Source of the DNA: Roseibacillus persicicus
GTDB lineage: Bacteria; Verrucomicrobiota; Verrucomicrobiia; Verrucomicrobiales; Akkermansiaceae
Length of the DNA stretch: 64,000 nt
NCBI RefSeq assembly: GCF_014651675.1
Contig: NZ_BMXI01000005.1
Coordinates: 240,143-304,142, forward strand
Reading direction: 5' to 3'
The notes under the pieces were generated by a model. The model was not told where the DNA came from, searched no databases, and was given only the letters and a program-made list of their open reading frames with translations. A program made the translations under genes and the position numbers. Numbering within the stretch: position 1 is the first letter of the stretch; the number at the start of each line of letters is the position of its first letter. This document shows, piece by piece, positions 16,895 through 26,262 of this stretch.

Positions 16895-19009
16895 ATGCAT
16901 AGTTATTTCAAGACCACAGCGCTGTGGGGAATTCTGGGGCTTTCCGGAATCCAGATTGCGGCGTCCCAGGATGAGCGCAATCGTTACGTGGCATTCCCTG
17001 AGGTGGGGCAGCCGAAGGAAGGGGTTTCATGGCCGATGGGGCAGGCGTTGCCGACCTTTGCGGCCCCTTCGCGCAGCCTTGATGCGATTGATGTGCGGAG
17101 CTTGTCGGTTGATGAGCAATTGGCTTTTGCCGCCTTGCAGGGCATCGTGAACCGTCAGCAACCACGCATTTTGCTATTTGATAGCCGCGCGGGGGAAGGG
17201 GGAGACACCTGGGCTCGGACCAAGGGGGTGGATTTTTCAATTGGAAGAATCTTCGAGCAAAGGGAGCGCTACGAGCTTATGAAAAAGTATCGAAGTGAGG
17301 TCGCTGGAGTGGTGCTCTACGATGCGGAAAAGAGTGAGCACTATAGGAATCTGGCCAGCTCTGTCGCGGGAGTAGAACAGGCTTTGCCGGTTTCTAACAA
17401 GCTGTGGTCCAGGCTTGTGGAAGAGGGGATCGGGCTTGAGGTGGTAAAGGATTTGAGGTCGTTGGATTGTTCGGGTCCGATTGAAATCTATGAGCACCTT
17501 TACGAGAACTACTGGCCCCGATGCTCCAAGCGAATGATTGTTAGCGCGCGGCCGGACACCCGCGGTGGAGATCATCATCACACCCGTGATATGGCGGCTG
17601 CCACTGGTTCGGCAGTGATTTGGCTGGATGGCCGGATACCGGAGGAGCGGGAATTGATGGGCAAGTTTTTAGGTGAAATGAAGGCGGGGGAAGCTATCAT
17701 TTTGGGTTGGTATACCACCGAGCGATCCGGAATCACCACCGCCTCAGCCTATGGCATCGGGACCCTGCCGGCAGATTACTTCGTGAGCTCAACTGTATTT
17801 GCAGGCACTTCCCCCCGCATCGAAGTTCCTCCTGTTCCGAAGGTTCCGCGACTTTCTAACAAGGTCTATGTTGCGCTCTTCATCAGTGACGGAGACAACA
17901 TTCAATACAACCAGCATGCGATGCGGATCGTTTGGGACCGAGAAAGAGAGACTCGGGGGAAAGTTCCGCTCACCTGGACGATTTCTCCCAGTTTGGTGGA
18001 TATCGCCCCGGGCATCATGAACTACTACTACCGCACTGCGACTGCCAAGGATTGCTTCGCTACCGGGCCGTCGGGAATGGGCTACTTGATTCCTTGCAAC
18101 ACTTTGATTGAAGATGGAGCTCCTCTCGGAGCGTTCGCTGTCGATCGGGGAAGGATGGATGGCTACACCCGTTTGACGGAAAGCTATCTCCAGCGTTCCG
18201 GATTGAGGGTCGTTACCATTTGGGACAACGCGAACTCCGTGCAGCGCGCATCCTACGAGAAAAACTGTCGTAGTCTCATCGGCGCGACGGTGCAGAACTT
18301 CAAGGATGTTCCTTCCGTGAGGGGCGGGGTGTCCGGTGGGCGGGTTCGATTTGACAAGCTGGTCATCCCCTACGCTGGTTCCTATGAACATTTGAAAGGT
18401 TCGCTGCAAGAAGAGTTGGGGAGATGGGATGGGGAAGGACCGCACTTTCTCGCCTATCAGGTCGATATCTGGGGACGTCTGAAACCGAAAATCCTGGTCG
18501 AAATCGCGCGGGAAATGAAGGCTGAGTTTGGAGAACAAGTCGAGTTTGTTCGTGGCGACCATTATTTCAACCTTTCCAATCACGCGTCGCGGGTTCCGTT
18601 CGATATTAGTCTAACAGATGAGGTTTCGGTGAGTTGCAGCGAGGGGGCAGATGATGCTGCGTTGGCCAATGATGGCACCCCCTCGACGATCTGGTGCTCC
18701 CAGAAGCAAGGGGCCTGGTTGCAATTCGATTTGGGCAAAGAAAGAGAGTTGCGACGCTATGTGATACGACATGCGGGTTCCGCAGGACTCTCCCGTTCGC
18801 TGAATACACGCTGCTTTTCGGTCGAAGGGAGTCTGGACGGAGTGTCGTGGAGCCATATCGACAAAGTGACTGGGAACCGTCTGAACGCATGGGACCGTGA
18901 ACTGGAGGGAGAGAAACTGAGATACTTCAGGATCAAGATTGAAGATGCGGGGGAAGATGGGGTGGCCCGGGTGGCGGAGGTCGAGCTCTATTGTTTGCCG
19001 ACCGACTAG
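16895..19009 (+). CDS. secreted GxGYxYP putative glycoside hydrolase with F5/8-type C-terminal domain
   Basis: About 704 residues with a signal peptide (ALWGILGLSGIQIAAS). The N-terminal part (about 30-280: VRSLSVDEQLAFAALQGIVN, QPRILLF) and the middle part (about 300-540: VYVALFISDGDNIQYNQHAM, TGPSGMGYLIP) match the GxGYxYP_N and GxGYxYP_C families. The name motif appears as GMGYLIP, with Ile in place of the second Tyr. Residues about 565-704 form a discoidin-like F5/8 type C module (SLTDEVSVSCSEGADDAALA, RRYVIRHAGSAGLSR). The family is a predicted carbohydrate-active TIM-barrel; activity is not established. The second in-frame ATG (16895) is preferred over 16883 because GGGAG lies five to nine bases before it. 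It converges on the response regulator gene. Confidence 0.85.
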   Translation: MHSYFKTTALWGILGLSGIQIAASQDERNRYVAFPEVGQPKEGVSWPMGQALPTFAAPSRSLDAIDVRSLSVDEQLAFAALQGIVNRQQPRILLFDSRAGEGGDTWARTKGVDFSIGRIFEQRERYELMKKYRSEVAGVVLYDAEKSEHYRNLASSVAGVEQALPVSNKLWSRLVEEGIGLEVVKDLRSLDCSGPIEIYEHLYENYWPRCSKRMIVSARPDTRGGDHHHTRDMAAATGSAVIWLDGRIPEERELMGKFLGEMKAGEAIILGWYTTERSGITTASAYGIGTLPADYFVSSTVFAGTSPRIEVPPVPKVPRLSNKVYVALFISDGDNIQYNQHAMRIVWDRERETRGKVPLTWTISPSLVDIAPGIMNYYYRTATAKDCFATGPSGMGYLIPCNTLIEDGAPLGAFAVDRGRMDGYTRLTESYLQRSGLRVVTIWDNANSVQRASYEKNCRSLIGATVQNFKDVPSVRGGVSGGRVRFDKLVIPYAGSYEHLKGSLQEELGRWDGEGPHFLAYQVDIWGRLKPKILVEIAREMKAEFGEQVEFVRGDHYFNLSNHASRVPFDISLTDEVSVSCSEGADDAALANDGTPSTIWCSQKQGAWLQFDLGKERELRRYVIRHAGSAGLSRSLNTRCFSVEGSLDGVSWSHIDKVTGNRLNAWDRELEGEKLRYFRIKIEDAGEDGVARVAEVELYCLPTD

Positions 19010-19019
19010 GAGGATGAGG

Positions 19020-19694
19020 CTACTTTTCCCAAGGTTTTTTCCGAACGGAATCGAGATACTTGACCGCGGCCTCGGTGCGTGAACGGACGTGAAGTTTCTC
19101 GTAGATATTCTTCAAGTGTCCTCGCACGGTCTCGATGCTGATGTTGAGGCGGTCGCCGATCTCCTTGTTGGCCAGACCCTCGGCTACCAGTTGCACCACA
19201 TCGGTCTCGCGGTTCGACAGCTCGACTGGCGTTTCGGTGGGGTCCGTGTCTGGTGGCAGGTGAAAGGCCTCAACCACCCGTCGGGCAATCTCCGGGCTCA
19301 TGGGAGCACCCCCGGTGCGCACGTCTGATATTGCCTCGCGGACCTCGGCGGGATGGGAGCGCTTGATCAGATACCCACAGGCCCCGGCCTTGAGAGCGTC
19401 GAAGATTTTCTTATGCTCCCGATGGACGGTTACAATGATGACTTGGATTTCAGGTAGAAAGCGTTTGAGCAAGGCGGTGGCTTCAATCCCCGACATGCCC
19501 GGAAGGTTGATATCCATCAGAACGATGTCGGGGCGGAAGGCATCGATTTTCTTCAGGCCCTCTTCCGCAGTGGTCCAAACCCCGCTGCAGCGGGCGTCTT
19601 CCATGGAGTCGACCACCTTGCGTAGGCTCTCACCCAGGGCCATGTTGTCCTCGATGATTGCGACATCAATTACTCCGTCTTCTTTTCCAATCAT
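19020..19694 (-). CDS. NarL/FixJ-family response regulator
   Basis: A 224-residue response regulator. The receiver domain (about 8-128) has IIEDN acidic residues, the phospho-acceptor in DIVLMDINLPGMSG (Asp61), a conserved T in VIIVTVH and K in YLIKRS. The C-terminal LuxR-type helix-turn-helix (about 158-220) has LSNRETDVVQLVAEGLANKE and ISIETVRGHLKNIYEKL. The start ATG overlaps the kinase stop by ATGA (19691-19694), so the two are translationally coupled and the kinase is its cognate partner. Targets are probably the adjacent carbohydrate genes (inference). It converges with the GxGYxYP gene, with only 10 bp between stops. Confidence 0.95.
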   Translation of the reverse strand: MIGKEDGVIDVAIIEDNMALGESLRKVVDSMEDARCSGVWTTAEEGLKKIDAFRPDIVLMDINLPGMSGIEATALLKRFLPEIQVIIVTVHREHKKIFDALKAGACGYLIKRSHPAEVREAISDVRTGGAPMSPEIARRVVEAFHLPPDTDPTETPVELSNRETDVVQLVAEGLANKEIGDRLNISIETVRGHLKNIYEKLHVRSRTEAAVKYLDSVRKKPWEK

Positions 19695-22546
19695 TTTGTC
19701 TTTTGTCGATTTGGGGTTGTTCGCTTCTTGTTGCTTCGGTTGGGGAGAGGGATGCTGAATCGCACAACCGTTCCCCCGGAGGGACGGTTGCGTCTGTCGA
19801 ATTGACCACCGCAGGCCTTCATTCGGGCCTTGAAGTTTTGGAGGCCTTGTCCTAGGCCCGGCTCATCAGGATGAATGCCCTTGCCGTCGTCTTCGATGAA
19901 AATCTCCAGAACGCCTTCCTCAAGGGTGACATGGAGCCACGCGGTCTCGGCTTCGGAATGCTTGACGATATTGTTGAAGGCTTCGCGGGCGCAGAGAAAG
20001 ATGGAGTGTCGGTAGGTTGTGTCCAGCGGGTGGTCAGGGAGGTTGGCCGGGATGCGGAGCCGGAGGTTGATCCCCGCTCGCTCAAGAAACTCGGTGGCAA
20101 ATCCACCCAGATAGTCGATGAGAGAGCCCAGGCTGTCTTCGCGTGGATTGACCGCCCAAACGATTTCGTCCAGCGCTTGGGCCGTGGCGCGGCAACGGCT
20201 GGAGAGGTCGTCGAGTTGGCTCTGAAATTCGCTTCCAGCGGCTTGTTCGGCCCCAAGACCGGCAAGGAGGGAGATCTCGGTGAGCGAAGCGCCCAAATCG
20301 TCGTGCAGGTCGCGGGCAATGCGGGAGCGTTCGGTTTCGCGAGCATTGTGAATATTCAATTTCTGGATGCGTCGCTTCAAGCGGATACGGGCGAGGACCC
20401 CTCCGATTCCGCCTGCGAGAAGGATGACGAAGAGCCAGAGCTGGGCAATAAACCAGCCCGTCTGCCAGAAATGCGGATGCTTCTCGATCCTGACGATTGC
20501 GGGCTTGGCGCTGAGGACTCCATCACCGTTCATGGCGGAAACCTGGAAGGTATACTTTCCAGGAGGGATCGCGCTAAAGGTCCGCGAGCGCTCGTTTCCC
20601 ATCTCAGACCAATTTTCTTCAAAGCCAAGTAGTCGGGTACGATAGGTGAGCTTTTCCGGCGCGCTGAAGTCGAGTCCTTGATACGAGATCTCGAGAAGAT
20701 TGTTTTCGGGACTGAGGTCGATACGGCCGTTTTCGATTTTTGTGGGAGTTCCATCGACATCGACCGCTTGAAGATAGATCGGGGGTGGGGTGCGATTGAC
20801 TTTGGTCAACGAAGGATCAACGCGAACGACCCCCAGGGTGGTGGGAAACCAGATCGAATCATCCTTGAACCGCCAGCCCGCAGGATTGTGTCCTCCCACG
20901 CACTCGCTGGTAGGAAGGCCGTCGGATCGGTTCATCACCAGCCAATGGATGGGGGCGTCGGGTTGGGTGGTCCGGTTGAGGAGGTCGGCACGACTGGCTC
21001 GCAGAATTCCGCCGGTCGAGCCGAACCAGAAGTGGCCCAAGTCGTCGTCAATGATATGGGTCAGGCGGGCGTTGGGAAGGCCTTGATCTTCGCCAAAGTG
21101 ATGCCACTTTTTCCCATCATAGAGGAAGAGCCCCGAGCCCAGGGTCGTGACCCAGACGCGGGTGTTTGACTCCACCAAAATACTGGAAACATGGCGAAAG
21201 AGGAGCTCGGAGGGCGAGCCTATGGTTCGTAGTCGACCCTCGTGGTATTGAAGGACAAAGCCTTGGGCTGTGCCGACCCAAAGTTCGCCCTCCACCCCGC
21301 CTGACATCACGGTGACTTCTCCGCCCGGGTAGCCCCGTTCCAAGCCGACCCGGTCAAGTTGCCGTCCGATGGCGCGGGCCAGTCCTGTTTGGCCGCCCAT
21401 CCAGAGGATTCCATCGAGGTCCTGATAGATAGCATTGACCAAGGGAGGGTTGTGAACTTGTCCGAATTGTTGGACGTGGACAAACTCCTCCACAAACCGC
21501 CAGCCCAGCCAGCGAAAGATGGGGCCCTCGCGGGTCGCGGCCCAGAGGCGATTCTCGCGATCCTCGTAGAGTGCCGAGACGACGCCCCGATGGCCTTCTC
21601 CGGTCGGGAAGTCAAAGTGCTCGGTCCGGTCGCCCTGCATCAGTTCCACTCCTCCATTGCGGTTCGCGATCCAGACATTGTCCTGCGAGTCCTGCAGGAC
21701 GGCTAGGGCTGAGCTTCGATTGAGTCCTGCCGCCGTTGGCTGGAGGTCGACGCGGTCCTGACGGATGAGTCCGATCCCGTGCAAGGAGGTTGCAATCCAG
21801 ATGAAACCAGCCCGGTCCTCCAGCATCTCGGTGACTTCGAATTCGCGTCCGATACCGGGGAGAAAAATGGGCCATGTCTGTCCGCTGTCAGTGGTGACCG
21901 TGAGGAGGTTGTCATCATCGATTTTCCACTGGGACTGGCGGCTGCTCAGGAGAGTACCGGGTCGTCCATCGTGTCCAATGCGGCCGCTATTGGCGCGCTT
22001 GATGCGGTCTTCTTCAAAGAGTTCGTGGACCTCGGCGGACACCGAATCGATTCGTGAGATCTTGCCCTGATGGTAGGTCCAATAGTCAGGCCCCTTGAGA
22101 ATGAGGATTTTTCCGTTGGATCCCTCGATGAGTTGGGTGATGGGGGACGCATTGGGTGCGTCGTCTACCTTCCAGATTGGGGTCGCCTTGTCGCCCTGTA
22201 TTCTCAAGAGGGTTCCAGTGGAAGAGGCTAGCCAAATGGTGCCGTGCGAAGTGGCAAAGAGGCGATGCGAGCCACTGGTTGAGAACTTGAATCCCGGAGG
22301 GGTAGGAATTTGAGTAAAGTCGAGACCATCGAACCGCACCACTCCTTCCGCAGTGGCCACCCAAATGTAGCCCTTGGAGTCCTGCGCGATTGAGTGCACG
22401 ATGTTGATCGGCAGACCGTTCTCCGACTGCCAGACCCGCATGCTGTAGGTTTCCTGGGCAGTCAGGAGGGGGCTAAAAAACAAGAAGACAAGTATCCCAA
22501 GCAAGAAAGGATAGCGCGCGGGGCTGGCTGTTTGTTTCGTTCCCAT
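19691..22546 (-). CDS. beta-propeller (Reg_prop / Y_Y_Y) sensor histidine kinase, HisKA_3 type
   Basis: A 951-residue membrane sensor. After a signal-anchor (YPFLLGILVFLFFSPLLTA), the periplasmic part contains ligand_bin/Reg_prop propeller repeats (from TYSMRVWQSENGLPINIVHS, SKGYIWVATAEGVVRFDG, onward to about 620) and a Y_Y_Y domain (GLDFSAPEKLTYRTRLLGFE, TFSAIPPGKYTFQVSAMNGD). A transmembrane helix (about 715-737) precedes a HisKA_3 dimerisation domain with the phospho-acceptor in SRIARDLHDDLGAS (His748) and a HATPase domain (N box REAFNNIVKHSEA, EDDGKGI, GLGQGLQNFKARM). Such sensors often detect glycan fragments. The ATG at 22546 with GGAAG upstream is preferred over the GTG at 22606. It is third in an operon with the DUF6797-like and aldose-epimerase genes and coupled to the regulator. 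Confidence 0.92.
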   Translation of the reverse strand: MGTKQTASPARYPFLLGILVFLFFSPLLTAQETYSMRVWQSENGLPINIVHSIAQDSKGYIWVATAEGVVRFDGLDFTQIPTPPGFKFSTSGSHRLFATSHGTIWLASSTGTLLRIQGDKATPIWKVDDAPNASPITQLIEGSNGKILILKGPDYWTYHQGKISRIDSVSAEVHELFEEDRIKRANSGRIGHDGRPGTLLSSRQSQWKIDDDNLLTVTTDSGQTWPIFLPGIGREFEVTEMLEDRAGFIWIATSLHGIGLIRQDRVDLQPTAAGLNRSSALAVLQDSQDNVWIANRNGGVELMQGDRTEHFDFPTGEGHRGVVSALYEDRENRLWAATREGPIFRWLGWRFVEEFVHVQQFGQVHNPPLVNAIYQDLDGILWMGGQTGLARAIGRQLDRVGLERGYPGGEVTVMSGGVEGELWVGTAQGFVLQYHEGRLRTIGSPSELLFRHVSSILVESNTRVWVTTLGSGLFLYDGKKWHHFGEDQGLPNARLTHIIDDDLGHFWFGSTGGILRASRADLLNRTTQPDAPIHWLVMNRSDGLPTSECVGGHNPAGWRFKDDSIWFPTTLGVVRVDPSLTKVNRTPPPIYLQAVDVDGTPTKIENGRIDLSPENNLLEISYQGLDFSAPEKLTYRTRLLGFEENWSEMGNERSRTFSAIPPGKYTFQVSAMNGDGVLSAKPAIVRIEKHPHFWQTGWFIAQLWLFVILLAGGIGGVLARIRLKRRIQKLNIHNARETERSRIARDLHDDLGASLTEISLLAGLGAEQAAGSEFQSQLDDLSSRCRATAQALDEIVWAVNPREDSLGSLIDYLGGFATEFLERAGINLRLRIPANLPDHPLDTTYRHSIFLCAREAFNNIVKHSEAETAWLHVTLEEGVLEIFIEDDGKGIHPDEPGLGQGLQNFKARMKACGGQFDRRNRPSGGTVVRFSIPLPNRSNKKRTTPNRQKTK

Positions 22547-22636
22547 CTTTCTTCCAGTCCTCCAGCCTAGCCGAAAGCAGCGGACAAAGGGAGTCTCCAG
22601 TTGCACAATTTTACCCGCTTGTGCGCTGGGATCTTT

Positions 22637-23782
22637 CTACCAAGTGAATTTGTGAACCATGGTATGCAGGTAGACTTCGCCTGGAGAAAGTATGGAGGAA
22701 GGGAAGGAGGGTTGGTTGGGAGAATCAGGAAAGAGCTGGGTCTCCAGGCAGCAAGCCGAGCGATAGGGATAGCGCGCTCCATTCTTTCCAATCGCCGTGC
22801 CATCGAGGAAGTTGCCTCCGTAGAATTGAATGCCCGGTTGGTCGGTATGGATCTCCATCGTCCGGCCAGTCTTTGGATCATGGAGAGTCGCCGCGTGGCG
22901 GAGGCCGTCCTTTTTGGTAAGAACCCAGCAATGGTCGTAACCACCTCCCAGGGAGAGAGATTCGTTTTCGGTTTTGAGTCTCTCGCCGATAGGGCTTGCT
23001 TCTGTAAAGTCAAAGGGTGTTCCCTCGACGGCCCGGATCTCGCCGGTGGGAATCAATCCTGCATCGGTCGGAAGGAAGTGATCCGCGTTCAGGGTGAGGA
23101 GGTGATCATTGATGGTAGACATCCGATCGTTGCTGAGATTCCAATAGGAATGGTGAACGATATTCACGGGCGTGGCGCTGCCTGTCACGGTAGCGCGCGC
23201 TTGCCAAGTGAGTTCGTTCTCATCGTTCAGGGAGTAGGTCACGACCGCCTTGAGTTCGCCTGGATAGCCCTCTTCTCCGTTCTTCGAAAGGTAGGTGAGT
23301 TCGACTCCTCTGCCATCGGAGGTCATCTCCCCGGACCAGAGAACCTTGTCGAAGCCTTTGATGCCTCCATGCAAGGCGCAGGGGATGCCGCCGGGGTCAT
23401 TGTTAGTGGCGAGGTTGTAGGTCCTACCATCGAGAGAAAAGCGACCCTTGGCTATGCGGTTACCGTAGCGCCCAACCGTCGAACCGAAGTAGGATGTGTT
23501 GGTCAGCCAACCTTCCAGAGAATCGTAGCCGTGGGTGATATCCGCAGTCTTTCCATTCCTATCCGGAACCTCCACACCGACGAGGATAGCTCCATATTCG
23601 GTTACCTTGGCGGTCATCCCGCTTTCATTCGTCAGGGTGAAGAGAGAGACCTCCCGTCCATCGGGCATCGTTCCATAGGTGGCTTCAGTGACATGGCGGT
23701 GGGCTTGTGGTTCGGTCTTTTTCTCGCATGAGGTGAGGAATAGTATTGAAAGTGAGAAGCTGGCGGTTATCGTTATATTCAT
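22637..23782 (-). CDS. aldose 1-epimerase (mutarotase) lipoprotein
   Basis: A 381-residue galactose-mutarotase-family protein exported as a lipoprotein (SLSILFLTSC lipobox, Cys19). The family blocks are TEYGAILVGVEVPDRNGKTA, STVGRYGNRIAKGRF, ALHGGIKGFDKVLW, the His pair in VHHSYWNLS (about His210-211), FDFTE, GGYDHCWVL and the catalytic Glu in CLETQLFPDSPN (about Glu347). It interconverts anomers of hexoses and would act in the periplasm or on the outer membrane, next to secreted GH2 enzymes. It is the second gene of the DUF6797 / epimerase / kinase / regulator operon: 26 bp after the first gene and about 90 bp before the kinase. Confidence 0.92.
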   Translation of the reverse strand: MNITITASFSLSILFLTSCEKKTEPQAHRHVTEATYGTMPDGREVSLFTLTNESGMTAKVTEYGAILVGVEVPDRNGKTADITHGYDSLEGWLTNTSYFGSTVGRYGNRIAKGRFSLDGRTYNLATNNDPGGIPCALHGGIKGFDKVLWSGEMTSDGRGVELTYLSKNGEEGYPGELKAVVTYSLNDENELTWQARATVTGSATPVNIVHHSYWNLSNDRMSTINDHLLTLNADHFLPTDAGLIPTGEIRAVEGTPFDFTEASPIGERLKTENESLSLGGGYDHCWVLTKKDGLRHAATLHDPKTGRTMEIHTDQPGIQFYGGNFLDGTAIGKNGARYPYRSACCLETQLFPDSPNQPSFPSSILSPGEVYLHTMVHKFTW

Positions 23783-23808
23783 AGGTTTGTTAGTTTTTCT
23801 AGCGCCAG

Positions 23809-26016
23809 TCAGTTTTTGTGAATGGTGGAGTAGACCGTTCCCACGAGAACTTCTCCGTCCGCACTCTCCAGATCATAGGCAATTTGCATTTGCTGGGCTG
23901 GCTTCAGGCTGGGGATGGTGAGAGTGACCGTCCTTCCATCTGCTCCCAACTCAACCGAAGCGACTTCCACGTCGTCCTGTTGCTTGTGGCCCTTGCTCTC
24001 TTGCTTCAGGGCGTTTTCTTCTGCTTCCACGTCCGGATTGTCGATAGAGAACTGCCCTGAGCCGTATTGACGGCCTCGAATATATTTCCAGCGTTTGATA
24101 GCAAAGGACTCAGGGTCGGTAGCCAGCTCCTCGTCCAGTTCCAAGTCAAAGCGTAGGGTTAGCTGCTTTCCCTTAACCGACATGGACTCAGGTAGTCCGA
24201 GGGGTGTTCCTTCGTTGTAGCGAACACGTTGAATGCCGGCTTCGCTGGCTGCGTTGGTCTGCCATCCCCGCATTCCGCAGACGTAGAGAGAGCCGTCGGG
24301 GTGAAAGGCAGCGCGTTGCGCCGAAGAGGAGAGCGTGATCGGAAGTTTAACTACACCGCCTTGCATCTGTCCTCCTGCCAGTTCTTGTGAAAGGACGCGG
24401 TAGATGCTGGATTGCCCGTAACTGAGGTGGATGAGCTCTCCGGCGGAGAGCCCGATCTTTGCCTCCGGGGTTACCCAAATCTGGCCGCCGCCCGAGTTGT
24501 CGACATCCATTGGGAAGTAGCACAGGGGCTCATGGAATTCCTTGGTGATCTCCTGGCGGGAAGGCTCGGTGCCGAGAAAGACCGGCCGCTGATCCGCTGT
24601 GAAGTAGTTCAGCTTGCAGCAGGGTTGCCACGTGCCTTCGTTTTCTCCGGTGGTGAGTTCACCGTTAGGTCCGACGGATATACCGCCCGGAGCCCGCAGT
24701 CCACTGGCCACAACGGTGAGCTCCTTGCCGTCGGGGGTGAGCTTCATCATTGTTCCGTTGTGTTTGAGGATTTCATCAAAGTTTCTCCCGCCGGGTCTAA
24801 CAGGGGAGGCCTTTGCAAAGTAGAAGTTGCCCTGGGAATCAGTCTCCAGACCGAAAGAGAATTCGTGAAAGTTGTTCGTGATGATGACGTCGTAGTTGAA
24901 GACTTGGTAGTGATCGGCTTCGTCGTCGCCATTGAGGTCGTGGACTTGCCAGATTCCGTCGCGGCAATTGACATGAATCTTTTCGTCTACGATCTTGAGT
25001 CCCAGGGGTTCGAAGAGTCCAGTTGCGAAGCGCTTCCAGGTGACAGTTTGGAAGTCTTTTAGTCCTGATAGTAGCCAGATGTCTCCGTCCCAAGTGCAGG
25101 CTGCAGCCCGGTCACCATCTTCGAAAAAGTCGAAATCTGTTAGGCGGACCTTGTTCTTGTATGGTGAGTCATCAAGGACAGGAGGGAGCGGAATCTGGTC
25201 GACCAAATAGGGGGCGTCTCCCTCGCTCAAAGTAGGAGTGACCTCAAATGTTTCCGGATTGAGCGCGGGTCCCCCTTTGGTGTGTTCGGCGAGATTGGAA
25301 AGGCCTTCGTTGCTGAGAGTGACTGAACCGTCATCCCCGTAGTCAATGGCGATGAGTTCGGGCTTTTGATTGTTGAACTTGAGGATGACCCCTTGTTCAC
25401 CCGTGGTCATCGTGATTGGTCCGAGCTTGGTCTCATTGTTTTTTTGCGGGTGAGTCGAGGGTCGCATTTGGTAGGAACCCTGATGTCCGGCGACTTGTAC
25501 GATGCGGCGCACTTGGCCGTTGTGCATCTCGAACTTCTCCAGGACCTGGGTTCCGTTGACGGTGTAGTCAATGATGACATCATGGCCATCGCGATAATAG
25601 CCGCGGAAGGTGAGGTGCTCGAAGTTCCCATGACCAGGGATTGGGCGGGTGTCTTCGAAGGAGCCCTGTTTGTTCGCCCAAGACGGACCATCGGCGTTGG
25701 TGAGAAACGCGTTTTTTTCGTTCTTTACCTTGTTCTGGGTTCCGTGGCCTCCGGCCCAGGGAGTGTTGTCCATTGCGACTCCGTCGTCGGTGGCGGTGAC
25801 CAGTTGCAGGGTCTCGGCATTGTAGAGAAGGACGGTCTCGTGATTTTCCGACTCAGGCCGGAGAAGAATTCCCTTGAGGGCGGAGTCGGTCCGGTATTCG
25901 GACTGATAGGTGTCTCCCCAGGTTTGGACGAAGGCCGGGCCGAAATCGGCGCTATCGTACCATTCGGCCTGAAGGGAGAGCAGTGGGATCGTGACGAGAG
26001 GAAGGATGAACTTCAT
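23809..26016 (-). CDS. secreted DUF6797-like / PVC-type sugar-dehydrogenase-like propeller protein
   Basis: About 735 residues with a signal peptide (MKFILPLVTIPLLSLQA). The N-terminal half (about 20-240: AEWYDSADFGPAFVQTWG, LLYNAETLQLVTATDDG, GNFEHLTFRGYYRDGHDVII) resembles DUF6797-type domains. A beta-propeller follows (about 260-600: TDFDFFEDGDRAAACTWDGD, GISVGPNGELTTGENEG, FHPDGSLYVCGMRGWQ), as in PVC-type membrane dehydrogenase-like proteins. There is no cytochrome c motif, unlike the ThuA fusion at 13544-16657. The ATG at 26016 is preferred over an upstream TTG at 26070 that lacks family context. It heads the operon with aldose epimerase, kinase and response regulator and diverges from the GH2 gene at 26263, sharing a roughly 246-bp promoter region. 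The substrate is unknown. Confidence 0.78.
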   Translation of the reverse strand: MKFILPLVTIPLLSLQAEWYDSADFGPAFVQTWGDTYQSEYRTDSALKGILLRPESENHETVLLYNAETLQLVTATDDGVAMDNTPWAGGHGTQNKVKNEKNAFLTNADGPSWANKQGSFEDTRPIPGHGNFEHLTFRGYYRDGHDVIIDYTVNGTQVLEKFEMHNGQVRRIVQVAGHQGSYQMRPSTHPQKNNETKLGPITMTTGEQGVILKFNNQKPELIAIDYGDDGSVTLSNEGLSNLAEHTKGGPALNPETFEVTPTLSEGDAPYLVDQIPLPPVLDDSPYKNKVRLTDFDFFEDGDRAAACTWDGDIWLLSGLKDFQTVTWKRFATGLFEPLGLKIVDEKIHVNCRDGIWQVHDLNGDDEADHYQVFNYDVIITNNFHEFSFGLETDSQGNFYFAKASPVRPGGRNFDEILKHNGTMMKLTPDGKELTVVASGLRAPGGISVGPNGELTTGENEGTWQPCCKLNYFTADQRPVFLGTEPSRQEITKEFHEPLCYFPMDVDNSGGGQIWVTPEAKIGLSAGELIHLSYGQSSIYRVLSQELAGGQMQGGVVKLPITLSSSAQRAAFHPDGSLYVCGMRGWQTNAASEAGIQRVRYNEGTPLGLPESMSVKGKQLTLRFDLELDEELATDPESFAIKRWKYIRGRQYGSGQFSIDNPDVEAEENALKQESKGHKQQDDVEVASVELGADGRTVTLTIPSLKPAQQMQIAYDLESADGEVLVGTVYSTIHKN

Positions 26017-26262
26017 TGTCTGACAATTTCGGTCTTCTCCCATTTCCCGACTACCCCGAAATGATCGCAATTCGGGTCGTTGCGTTTTTCACGAAAACAT
26101 GTTTATCGCCGTTTTGGGCAAAGCCGTTCGAGCGCGAGAGAAAGAAGGATGCGCCTTCTCCGGTTCGTGGTGCTGGTTCTTTTGGCGTAAAGGAGGTTCA
26201 CGAGTTGGTGTTGGATCAAGTAGCGGGGAAAGAAGGGGTTCTGCCTTTTCCCTGCCTTGAAA